A stretch of DNA of 5,858 bases. Source: Propionibacteriaceae bacterium. GTDB taxonomy: Bacteria; Actinomycetota; Actinomycetes; Propionibacteriales; Propionibacteriaceae. Each line of letters begins with the position of its first letter. Within the stretch, counting starts at the first letter, position 1. The notes beneath the pieces were generated by a model. The model had not been told where the DNA came from, ran no database searches, and saw nothing but the letters and a program-made list of their open reading frames with translations. A program made the position numbers and the translations under genes. Location of the stretch: NCBI GenBank assembly GCA_009787035.1, contig WRGV01000125.1, forward strand, positions 1 through 5,858. The letters run 5' to 3'. Of the stretch, positions 1-5,519 are shown piece after piece.

Positions 1-620
1 CCCTGGTGATCACGCACGAGCCGCTGTACTTCGACCACACGAATTCCCTGGTCGACCAGCTGCAGGATGATCCGGTCTACCGGGCCAAGCATGCCCTCAT
101 CGCGGGCGCCGGGCTGGCCGTGTGGCACCTGCACGACCACCTGCACGACCATCGTCCCGACCTGATCGACCTGGGGACGGTGCGGGCGCTGGGCTGGCCG
201 GTGCCGACGCCGGCGTCGCCGGTGCCGTTCGTGGCCGACATTCCCGCGACCCGGCTGGATGCGCTGGCCCGGCAGGTGGGTGCGGCGTTGGGCGCCGGGG
301 TGCCGCGATTCATCGGCGACCCGGCCCAGCAGGTGCGCCGCGTCGGGCTCGACCTGGGTTTCCGCGGGGGCGAACGCAACCGGGCGATGCTGCAGCGCCC
401 GGACGTGGACGCGCTGCTGATCGGGGAAGCCCACGAGTGGGAGACGGGGGAGTACGTGGCCGATGCGGTGGCCGCGGGTGCGCCCAAGGGGCTGATCGTG
501 GCCGGGCACATCCCGTCCGAACAGCAGGGCATGGTCGAGCTGACGCGCCGCATCCAGGGCTTGGGGCTCGGCGTGCCGGTGACGTTCGTCCCCGCCCGCG
601 ACCCGTACCAGGTGGCCTGA
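1..620 (+). CDS. Nif3/DUF34-family dinuclear metal-centre protein, 5'-partial
   Basis: Partial: the frame is open to the left edge (first whole codon at base 3), and the visible 204-205 residues lack roughly the first 60 of a typical 250-270 residue member, so the GTG at base 6 is not a start. Numbering from that GTG, residues 2-11 (ITHEPLYFDH) match the Nif3 metal-site strand, usually written HHPL. Residues 41-49 are a His/Asp cluster (HLHDHLHDH) at the place of the next metal ligand. The C-terminal half has IGEAHEWET (139-147) and GHIPSEQQG (168-176), the family's closing metal motif with His168 and Glu172. Nif3 proteins form hexameric rings with two metal ions per subunit, and their reaction is not firmly known. 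The second His of the usual HH pair is Glu here. From memory, HE plus HDHxH marks a subgroup often found beside sugar importers, which fits this context. Its stop lies 3 nt from that of the convergent membrane-protein gene. Family assignment is firm; biochemical role unknown. Confidence 0.88.
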   Translation, partial: LVITHEPLYFDHTNSLVDQLQDDPVYRAKHALIAGAGLAVWHLHDHLHDHRPDLIDLGTVRALGWPVPTPASPVPFVADIPATRLDALARQVGAALGAGVPRFIGDPAQQVRRVGLDLGFRGGERNRAMLQRPDVDALLIGEAHEWETGEYVADAVAAGAPKGLIVAGHIPSEQQGMVELTRRIQGLGLGVPVTFVPARDPYQVA

Positions 621-623
621 GGC

Positions 624-1370
624 TCAGCCCTCGGGCCAGCCGTTGCCGGCGGGGTCGTCGGTGGACGGCTGCGGGGGGACGAACTGCGTCATGACGTTGT
701 CGATTTCGGCGCGGGCCAGCCGCAGCCACCAGAACGCGAACACGGAGCTGAAGACCGCGATGACCCAGTCGCCCGGCCAGCGCGTCAGCAGGCCCATGGC
801 CGCCACCAGGCAGGCGTAGGCCAGCGTCGCGCGCCAGTGCTTGAACACGAACAGCAGGCTGATGCGCACCGCGTCGATCGTCCGGAAGCTGAACAGCGAG
901 GTGACCACCATCAGGTGGGCGGCGATGAGCGTGAGCAGGACGGCGATCACCACGAACGCCCACACGAGCTGCGGCGGCCAGCCCGAGACCGAGATGTTGA
1001 CGCTGACGAACGCCATGACGGCCAGCAGCAACAGGTAGGGCACCCACCACTTGAGCACGTCGAGCGCGTTGAGTCGGTAGCCGCGCCAGAAGTGCCCGCC
1101 GGGGATCAGGTCGGTGCCCTCGACATCGCGGCGGCGCCAGGCGAACAGCGCGGCGGACGCGGACGGGCCGACGGGCAGCAGGCACAGGAAGGCGAGCGGC
1201 AGGTTGCCCGGCACTGGGGCCAGGAAGAATCCGGCCACGAAGCCAGGCAGGCTGGTGAGGATGATCAGCCCGGTCAGCATCATGAACCACAAGATGCCGG
1301 CGGTCACCTGCGCGAAGGCGCTGCCGCCCACCGTGGATCCGTTCAGCAGATCGCTCGGTTTCTTCGCCAT
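624..1370 (-). CDS. DUF624 family (YesL/YesV-like) integral membrane protein
   Basis: A 248-residue protein with about six hydrophobic segments, near residues 22-50, 57-78, 108-127, 133-158, 180-196 and 201-216. The section from about 89 to 110, with FWRGYRLNALDVLKWW, resembles the conserved DUF624 stretch (F-x-x-Y-R-L-N followed by a membrane helix). The C-terminal tail after about 225 is polar and Pro/Asp rich, so probably a disordered cytoplasmic end. DUF624 proteins are small membrane proteins repeatedly encoded next to LplABC/YtcQP-type sugar importers and glycan-degradation genes; their function is not established, and a role as an importer partner or sensor is only a guess. The ATG at 1370 gives the conserved N-terminus; the Shine-Dalgarno is weak (a GGGACGG stretch some 3-10 nt upstream). 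The gene is divergent from the permease operon and shares its 262-bp control region. No TTA codon was seen in it. Confidence 0.85.
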   Translation of the reverse strand: MAKKPSDLLNGSTVGGSAFAQVTAGILWFMMLTGLIILTSLPGFVAGFFLAPVPGNLPLAFLCLLPVGPSASAALFAWRRRDVEGTDLIPGGHFWRGYRLNALDVLKWWVPYLLLLAVMAFVSVNISVSGWPPQLVWAFVVIAVLLTLIAAHLMVVTSLFSFRTIDAVRISLLFVFKHWRATLAYACLVAAMGLLTRWPGDWVIAVFSSVFAFWWLRLARAEIDNVMTQFVPPQPSTDDPAGNGWPEG

Positions 1371-1517
1371 GTCCGTCCCGTTCGTGCGGCTGTGCCGTCA
1401 GTACGGGCCCAACGATACTTGATCCGGACGGGTTGCGCCGGTGGGTAACTTTCGCGGCCGGACTAGCTCAGTTTCGCGCCCGTTCGTAACGATTTGGTAA
1501 CAGTGTTCCCGAGGCGC

Positions 1518-1545
1518 TTGACACGAGCGGGGGCTTGTATACAAG
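1518..1545 (+). promoter_or_regulatory. Probable promoter of the importer operon
   Basis: A perfect TTGACA -35 hexamer lies at 1518-1523. The -10 is less clear: TATACA at 1538-1543 matches well but leaves only a 14-nt spacer, while TACAAG at 1540-1545 gives a 16-nt spacer with a poorer match. Either placement puts the -10 inside the 1533-1546 palindrome, so a bound repressor would block polymerase directly. Transcription would begin near 1550 and leave a leader of about 80 nt before the first permease. The position upstream of the operon and the exact -35 support the call; the imperfect -10 limits it. Confidence 0.6.
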
Positions 1546-1546
1546 C
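1533..1546. promoter_or_regulatory. Perfect 14-bp palindrome, candidate GntR-family operator
   Basis: GCTTGTATACAAGC is fully self-complementary. Its core TTGTATACAA fits the general GntR-family operator plan, with GT and AC half sites around a short AT-rich centre. It overlaps the probable -10 region of the importer promoter, the classical place for repression that a sugar-derived ligand would relieve. No regulator gene lies in the window, so the protein that binds is unknown; LacI-type operators usually have a central CG, which is absent here. Confidence 0.6.
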
Positions 1547-1577
1547 TGAAGGCAGCTTAGCGATGTCGCGAAAGTTT

Positions 1578-1605
1578 CCCGGCCGAGGGGGTGGATCTCG
1601 GCGGG
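1578..1605 (+). other. GC-rich hairpin in the 5' leader of the importer mRNA
   Basis: CCC (1578-1580) plus GCCGAG (1582-1587) can pair with CTCGGC (1597-1602) plus GGG (1603-1605). This makes a nine-pair stem with a single bulged G at 1581 and a nine-base loop. It lies between the probable transcription start and the ribosome binding site, and no U-run follows, so it is not a standard terminator. It could stabilise the mRNA or affect translation. It does not resemble any riboswitch I know. Confidence 0.45.
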
Positions 1606-1618
1606 TTCGGGCTCACGA

Positions 1619-1629
1619 AGAGGTGAAGG
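1619..1629 (+). promoter_or_regulatory. Ribosome binding site of the LplB-type permease
   Basis: The purine-rich stretch AGAGGTGAAGG sits just before the ATG at 1633. Its AGGTG core (1621-1625) leaves a 7-nt gap, a good anti-16S match, and fixes the start over any upstream alternative. Confidence 0.75.
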
Positions 1630-1632
1630 TCT

Positions 1633-2673
1633 ATGGCGAAAGGGCGGACGTTGACTGCGGAGGAGTTCGCGGCTCTTCCGACAACACCCCCCAAGCGCGG
1701 CAATGGTCCCTGGCGCACGGAGTCAGGCGCGGTCATCTGGCAGCAGAAGGAGACCTGGGGTCACGCCGTGCGCAAGCACTGGCGCCTGTACAGCCTGTGT
1801 GTCCTCCCGCTCATCTACCTGCTGATTTTCCAGTACCTGCCACTGGTCGGCACCATCATCGCCTTCCGTCGCTACCAGCCGGGCATGGGCTTCCCGTGGA
1901 ACGTCGTGGGCGTGTCGTGGCGCGGCATGCGTTACATCAATCAGTTCATCAACACCCCGCAGTTCTGGAACGCGTTCGAGAACACCGTCATCATCGCCGC
2001 CGAGAGCCTGATCTTCACGTTCCCGCTGCCGATCATCCTGGCGCTGCTGCTCAACGAGCTGCGCTCGCGCCGGACGAAGCGCGTCGTGCAGACGATCTCG
2101 TACATCCCGCACTTCCTGTCGATGGTGATCATCGCCGGGCTGATCCTGCAGCTGACGCTGTCGACCGGCCTGATCAACGAGGTGTTGATGAAGATCCACC
2201 TGATCAGCCAGCCGTTATCCTTCATGCAAGACCCGAAGTACTTCCGCTCGATCTACGTCATCTCGCAGATCTGGCAGACGACCGGCTGGGGGACGATCCT
2301 CTACCTGGCGGCGCTGACCAACGTGGACGAGCAGCTGTACGAGGCCTCCGCGATCGACGGCGCCGGGCGGTGGCGCCAGACGCTGCACGTGACGCTGCCC
2401 GGCATCCGTCCGACCATCGTCGTGGTGCTGGTGCTCAACATCGGATCGTTCCTGGGCGTCGGCTTCGAGAAGATCTGGCTGATATACAACCCGGCCCTGT
2501 ACAGCACCGGTGACGTGTTATCGACCTACCTGATGCGCAACGGCCTGTTCGCCCAGCCGCAGCAGGCCTCGTACGCCACGGCCATCGGCCTGTTCCAGAG
2601 CCTGATCGGGCTGGCCCTGATCATCGGCGCGAACACGGTCTCGCGTCGCCTCACGGAAGCGAGCCTGTGGTGA
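1633..2673 (+). CDS. ABC sugar transporter permease, LplB/YtcP-partner type
   Basis: A 346-residue inner-membrane permease of the binding-protein-dependent type, forming half of the channel of an oligosaccharide importer. After a hydrophilic N-terminus of about 50 residues, hydrophobic segments lie near 52-76, 115-142, 152-176, 206-229, 259-281 and 319-341. The EAA loop, which contacts the ATPase, is at about 234-260: EQLYEASAIDGAGRW followed by LPGIRP, with the conserved EA-x2-DGA and Gly. The phrase IPHFLSMVI and the segment GxxxxKIWLIYNPALYSTGDVLSTY (about 278-300, lightly abbreviated) are typical of the LplB group. Start chosen on the strong Shine-Dalgarno. The next gene overlaps its stop, so the two permeases are translationally coupled. 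Two TTA leucine codons occur at residues 195 and 296, rare in such GC-rich DNA and absent from the next two genes. The substrate cannot be read from the permease. Confidence 0.93.
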   Translation: MAKGRTLTAEEFAALPTTPPKRGNGPWRTESGAVIWQQKETWGHAVRKHWRLYSLCVLPLIYLLIFQYLPLVGTIIAFRRYQPGMGFPWNVVGVSWRGMRYINQFINTPQFWNAFENTVIIAAESLIFTFPLPIILALLLNELRSRRTKRVVQTISYIPHFLSMVIIAGLILQLTLSTGLINEVLMKIHLISQPLSFMQDPKYFRSIYVISQIWQTTGWGTILYLAALTNVDEQLYEASAIDGAGRWRQTLHVTLPGIRPTIVVVLVLNIGSFLGVGFEKIWLIYNPALYSTGDVLSTYLMRNGLFAQPQQASYATAIGLFQSLIGLALIIGANTVSRRLTEASLW

Positions 2674-3608
2674 GCACCTTCGACGAACAAGGCAACTTCC
2701 AGGTCAAGACGCTGGACGAGGTCAAGGACCGCTCGTTCATTCCGAAGACGACCGGCTACCGCGTCTTCACGGTGATCAACGTGATCATCTTGGTGGGCTT
2801 CTCGGTCATCATCATCCTGCCGCTGCTCAACGTGCTCTCGCTGGCCTTCAGCGACACGAACGCGATCACGGCGGGCAAGGTCGGCATCTGGCCGGTCGGG
2901 TTCAATCTGTTCACGTTCCACGAGGTCGCCACGACCAAGCTGTTCTGGCGCGAGTACGCGAACACCGTGATCTACACCGTGCTGTACACGCTCATCTCGA
3001 TGTTCCTGACCACGACGTTCGCCTACGCGATCTCGCGCAAGGGCCTCAAGGGCAAGTCGGGCCTGACGTGGGTCGCCCTGTTCACGATGTTCTTCGCGCC
3101 CGGCATCGTCCCCAGCTACGTGCTGGTCAACGATGTGCTGGGCTGGCACAACACCATGTGGGCGATGGTGGTGCCCGGCACCATCAGCGTCTTCAACCTG
3201 CTGATCATGAAAACCAGCTTCGAGAACTTCCCGGTCGAACTGGAAGAGGCCGCGGCGGTCGACGGCATGACGACCTACGGCATCCTCGTCCGGATCGTCT
3301 TGCCGCTGTCGAAGGCGATCCTGGCCACGATGGTGCTGTTCTACGCGGTCGGCCAGTGGAACGACTGGTGGAAGGCCTTCCTCTACATGGACGACCCCTA
3401 CAAGTACCCCGTCATCATGTACCTGCGCAACCTGATCGCAGGCGCGTCTCAGCAGGGCGTCGGCGGCGATCCCGATGCGACCGCGCAGCTGGCCGCCAAC
3501 GTCAAGTCGGTGGCCATGGTGCTGATTGCCCTGCCCGTCATGTGCGTCTACCCATTCATCCAGAAGTATTTCGTCTCGGGCGTCATGCTCGGGGCGGTCA
3601 AAGCCTGA
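2667..3608 (+). CDS. ABC sugar transporter permease, LplC/YtcP type
   Basis: A 313-residue permease (312 if the second GTG is used), the partner of the preceding one in a heterodimeric channel. Hydrophobic segments lie near 32-57, 98-121, 133-157, 166-182, 214-233 and 279-298. The EAA loop is at about 191-216: ELEEAAAVDGMTTYGI then VRIVLPLSK, a close match to the family pattern. The C-terminus KYFVSGVMLGAVKA is the characteristic ending of YtcP/LplC permeases. Two adjacent GTG codons compete as start: 2667 has GGAAG seven nt upstream, while 2670 gives the common four-base GTGA overlap with the previous stop; both imply coupling. The lipoprotein gene follows after 60 nt. No TTA, CTA or TCA codon occurs in the gene, as shown by the fully open antisense frame opposite it. 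Confidence 0.94.
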   Translation: MVSTFDEQGNFQVKTLDEVKDRSFIPKTTGYRVFTVINVIILVGFSVIIILPLLNVLSLAFSDTNAITAGKVGIWPVGFNLFTFHEVATTKLFWREYANTVIYTVLYTLISMFLTTTFAYAISRKGLKGKSGLTWVALFTMFFAPGIVPSYVLVNDVLGWHNTMWAMVVPGTISVFNLLIMKTSFENFPVELEEAAAVDGMTTYGILVRIVLPLSKAILATMVLFYAVGQWNDWWKAFLYMDDPYKYPVIMYLRNLIAGASQQGVGGDPDATAQLAANVKSVAMVLIALPVMCVYPFIQKYFVSGVMLGAVKA

Positions 3609-3613
3609 CGGTT

Positions 3614-3629
3614 GGCCGGGACCCCGGCC
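3614..3629 (+). other. Short hairpin between permease and binding-protein genes
   Basis: GGCCGGG (3614-3620) and CCCGGCC (3623-3629) are exact reverse complements, giving about six usable pairs round a four-base loop. The hairpin begins 5 nt after the permease stop and has no U-run. Such structures in transporter operons often protect the downstream message, allowing more binding protein than permease. That role is inferred here. Confidence 0.4.
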
Positions 3630-3650
3630 CACCAGGCACACCACCATGAA

Positions 3651-3659
3651 GAAAGGAAA
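3651..3659 (+). promoter_or_regulatory. Ribosome binding site of the solute-binding lipoprotein
   Basis: GAAAGGAAA precedes the ATG at 3669, with AAGGA at 3653-3657 leaving an 11-nt gap. It supports 3669 as the start, which also puts the signal peptide at the N-terminus. A longer reading from TTG at 3612 would add 19 residues in front of the signal peptide and is not supported. Confidence 0.65.
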
Positions 3660-3668
3660 CCAACAACC

Positions 3669-5381
3669 ATGAGGAACACACGCAAAGGCGCCGTTGGCGC
3701 CGTCGTGGCCCTCGCTGCGTTCGGCTTGGCGCTGGCGGGCTGCAGTCAGAACACGACGAACACGCCGGCCCCCAGTGGCAGTGCTTCCGGTGTCACGATC
3801 GACGCCGCCCACTCGGTCGGAGCGATGGACAGCTATGCCGTCGGCACGACCTTCAAGGCGACCGAGCCCATCGACATCTCGCTGCTGTACCGCGACCACT
3901 CCAACTATCCGGAGAAGGACAGCTGGCTGATCTTCTCCGCGCTGAAGGCCAACCAGAACGTCTCCTTCAACCTCACCAAGGTGCCGCTGTCCGACTGGCA
4001 GACCAAGCGCAGCCAGTACATCACGACGGCGGCGAACGAGCCCGAGGTCATGCCGGTGTTCTACTCCGGTGAGGAGACGCAGTACGTGAACTCCGGCGCC
4101 CTGCTGCCGATCAGTGACTATGTGCAGTACATGCCGAACTTCCAGAAGGATCTGCAAGACTTCGGCCTGTCGAGCTACCTGGACACCAAGCGCCAGGCCG
4201 ATGGCAAGTATTACCAGCTGCCCGGTCTGATGCAGAGCGTCATCTTGCAGTACTCGATCATCGTGCGCGACGATCTGTGGAAGGCCGCCGGCCTGACCAC
4301 CGATCCGACCAACCTGACCGAGCTGCAGGCCGATCTGCAAAAGCTCAAGGACACCAACCAGTGCCAGGTGCCACTCACGGCCGGCAACAACGCCAAGGAC
4401 ATCCTGCAGGCGTGGAGCCCGGACTACAACACGCTCGTCGGTGACTGGGCGATCCAGAACGGCGCGCAGATGTGGGACGGCACGACCAACCAGTACGTGG
4501 CCGCCGCCGCACAGCCGGGCGCCCAGACGATCACCACGTTCATGGCGGGCCTGGTCAAGGCCGGTCTCATGGACAAGGACTCCATGACGCAGGGCACCAA
4601 CGACAACAGCGCCTCCGACCAGAAGCTTGAGAACGGCACCGCGTGCGCCGTCTCCGGCAACTACCAGGATCTGGCGCGTCTGCAGACCGCGCTGCAGGCC
4701 AACGGCCACGACACCACGCTGCACATGCTCACGCTCCCGCAGGCTCCCGATGGCAAGACGTACATCACCGGCGGTCAGCGCTTCAGCTCCGGCATGGTCT
4801 TCGGCGCCTCGCTGGCCAAGGACCCGCACTTCAAGGCGATCCTGCAGTTCATCGACTGGCTGTACTACTCGCCCGAGGGCGTCGAGTTCGCGCAGTGGGG
4901 CGTCCAGTGCCCGAACGCGCAGGCCAGCGACACCACCTGCACCTACACCAAGGACGCCAGCGGCAAGCGCTCGCTGCTCCCGACGATCAACAACTCGCAG
5001 GGCCTCAACCCGGCCGCGGGCAAGAATGCCAAGATGCTCAACACCGACTACGGCTTCTCGAATGGCGTGTTCTGGCCGGCCAACGGCACGTTCAACGACC
5101 TGATCCTGAGCTACCTGCCGCCGGCCGAGCAGGACTTCATGGCTCGCATGGCGGGTGTCGTCGAGCGGCCCACCGCCCCGGCGACGCCGATGGATAGCGA
5201 TGCCCTGGAGGACGTCGCGAGCTACGCCCAGACTCTGCGCGACACGCAGAATCAGTGGACGACCGACTTCATCGTCGGCAACAAGGATCCGAACACGCAG
5301 TGGAACGACTACCAGGCAGCGCTGAAGTCGGCCGGCATCGACAAGCTGGTTCAGCTCTATAACGACAACGTCAAGAAGTGA
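3669..5381 (+). CDS. Extracellular solute-binding lipoprotein, LplA/YtcQ type
   Basis: A 570-residue substrate-capture protein anchored outside the membrane, which delivers a sugar or oligosaccharide to the two permeases. The N-terminus has a basic start (MRNTRKG), a hydrophobic core (about 8-22) and a lipobox LAGC with Cys25 as the lipidated residue, then a Ser/Thr/Asn/Pro linker to about 40. The mature part matches the large (500-plus residue) family 1 binding proteins: PIDISLLYRDHSNYPEKDSW near 67-86, GKYYQLPG at 179-186, and FIDWLYYSPEGVEFAQWGV at 394-412, the family's conserved segment before the hinge. The end (WNDYQAALKSAGIDKLVQLYND) is the typical closing helix. Cysteines at 232, 326, 414 and 424 besides Cys25 could form two disulfides. 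It is the last gene of the probable operon, though in many relatives it comes first. The neighbouring GH42 gene suggests a galactoside ligand, by inference only. No TTA, CTA or TCA codons are used. Confidence 0.93.
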   Translation: MRNTRKGAVGAVVALAAFGLALAGCSQNTTNTPAPSGSASGVTIDAAHSVGAMDSYAVGTTFKATEPIDISLLYRDHSNYPEKDSWLIFSALKANQNVSFNLTKVPLSDWQTKRSQYITTAANEPEVMPVFYSGEETQYVNSGALLPISDYVQYMPNFQKDLQDFGLSSYLDTKRQADGKYYQLPGLMQSVILQYSIIVRDDLWKAAGLTTDPTNLTELQADLQKLKDTNQCQVPLTAGNNAKDILQAWSPDYNTLVGDWAIQNGAQMWDGTTNQYVAAAAQPGAQTITTFMAGLVKAGLMDKDSMTQGTNDNSASDQKLENGTACAVSGNYQDLARLQTALQANGHDTTLHMLTLPQAPDGKTYITGGQRFSSGMVFGASLAKDPHFKAILQFIDWLYYSPEGVEFAQWGVQCPNAQASDTTCTYTKDASGKRSLLPTINNSQGLNPAAGKNAKMLNTDYGFSNGVFWPANGTFNDLILSYLPPAEQDFMARMAGVVERPTAPATPMDSDALEDVASYAQTLRDTQNQWTTDFIVGNKDPNTQWNDYQAALKSAGIDKLVQLYNDNVKK

Positions 5382-5403
5382 CGGTGTCATGGTGACGTTG
5401 TGC

Positions 5404-5430
5404 TCGGACGGTTGCAGGAGCGCCGTCTGA
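5404..5430 (+). repeat. Outer hairpin, copy 1 (CGGACGG / CCGTCTG stem)
   Basis: TCGGACGG (5404-5411) pairs with CCGTCTGA (5423-5430), eight pairs including one G-U, round an 11-base loop. It starts 22 nt after the lipoprotein stop. The same seven-base arms recur at 5495-5517, with a different loop. Confidence 0.5.
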
Positions 5431-5450
5431 GCAGGCGAGACCCCTTCTGA

Positions 5451-5484
5451 GGTGGGCCATCCGGATTCGTCCGGGTGGCCCACC
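5451..5484. terminator. Strong hairpin, probable terminator of the importer operon
   Basis: Bases 5451-5465 and 5470-5484 form a 15-pair stem (one U-G wobble at 5460/5475) capped by a TTCG loop. It lies 69 nt after the lipoprotein stop and 35 nt beyond the GH42 stop read leftward, so it could serve both genes. There is no U-run, as is common for high-GC actinobacterial terminators. The wobble would become an A-C mismatch in the leftward transcript, so folding is better in the rightward one. Confidence 0.75.
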
Positions 5485-5494
5485 GTCATGTCGA

Positions 5495-5517
5495 CGGACG
5501 GCTGGGGACGCCGTCTG
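5495..5517 (+). repeat. Outer hairpin, copy 2 (CGGACGG / CCGTCTG stem)
   Basis: CGGACGG (5495-5501) pairs with CCGTCTG (5511-5517), seven pairs including one G-U, round a nine-base loop. It ends 2 nt from the GH42 stop codon. Stem arms are identical to those at 5405-5411 and 5423-5429, and both right arms extend as CGCCGTCTG. Confidence 0.5.
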
Positions 5518-5519
5518 GG

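Larger units (their letters stand above)
1447..1576. repeat. Dispersed inverted repeat AACTTTCGCG / CGCGAAAGTT around the promoter
   Basis: AACTTTCGCG at 1447-1456 and CGCGAAAGTT at 1567-1576 are exact reverse complements, with 110 bp between them. A third TTTCGCG occurs at 1472-1478. The right-hand copy continues into CGAAAGTTTCC (1569-1579), an odd-centred near-palindrome (GAAA-G-TTTC) resembling operators of actinobacterial sugar repressors. The copies flank the promoter, one set upstream and one just downstream of the likely start of transcription, which would suit a looping repressor. This is inference from sequence pattern only; in GC-rich DNA CGCG strings are common and part of the match may be chance. 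Confidence 0.4.
1371..1632. promoter_or_regulatory. Divergent intergenic control region
   Basis: This 262-bp gap separates the DUF624 gene (leftward) from the permease operon (rightward). It contains a TTGACA -35 box, a 14-bp palindrome, three TTTCGCG/CGCGAAA boxes, a GC-rich leader hairpin and a Shine-Dalgarno sequence, each listed separately. It is locally more AT-rich than the coding parts around 1446-1505 and 1533-1578. No convincing -35/-10 pair for the leftward gene could be found, so that promoter remains unplaced. Open frames crossing the gap have no family resemblance and are not supported as genes. Confidence 0.8.
5382..5519. other. Structured tail-to-tail intergenic region
   Basis: These 138 bp lie between two convergent stops and contain no supported gene. 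Three stem-loops fill most of the stretch: an outer pair with nearly identical stems (5404-5430 and 5495-5517) and a long central one (5451-5484). No T-run follows any of them on either strand. Confidence 0.7.

Noticed and set aside
6..8. GTG at base 6 as the start of the Nif3 gene
   Set aside because: The frame is open to the window edge and the N-terminal domain is missing, so the true start lies upstream.
837..1448. Plus-strand open frame opposite the DUF624 gene
   Set aside because: The product is a Gln/His/Glu/Arg-rich string typical of the reverse of a hydrophobic protein, and it has no family resemblance or ribosome binding site.
1371..1632. tRNA, small RNA or riboswitch in the divergent region
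   Set aside because: No cloverleaf or known aptamer pattern could be recognised; the palindromes and hairpins are better read as operators and leader structure.
1494..2513. Plus-strand open frame crossing the control region and into the first permease in another frame
   Set aside because: The out-of-frame part is Arg/Ala/Asp/His-rich and the true frame encodes an obvious permease with a good ribosome binding site.
3612..3668. Longer lipoprotein reading from TTG at 3612
   Set aside because: It would put 19 polar, His-rich residues in front of the lipoprotein signal peptide and has no ribosome binding site; the ATG at 3669 fits both.
3646..3672. Eight-codon micro-ORF (MKKGNQQP) whose TGA overlaps the lipoprotein ATG
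   Set aside because: No Shine-Dalgarno precedes its ATG and it simply covers the ribosome binding site of the next gene; most likely chance, though the ATGA overlap made it worth checking.
2526..5489. A 987-codon open frame on the minus strand opposite the second permease and lipoprotein genes
   Set aside because: It is codon-aligned with both plus-strand genes, so its stops would require TTA, CTA or TCA codons in them, which are avoided in this GC-rich DNA. Its translation is His/Asp/Arg/Val-rich with no recognisable family, while the plus-strand proteins are clear family members.
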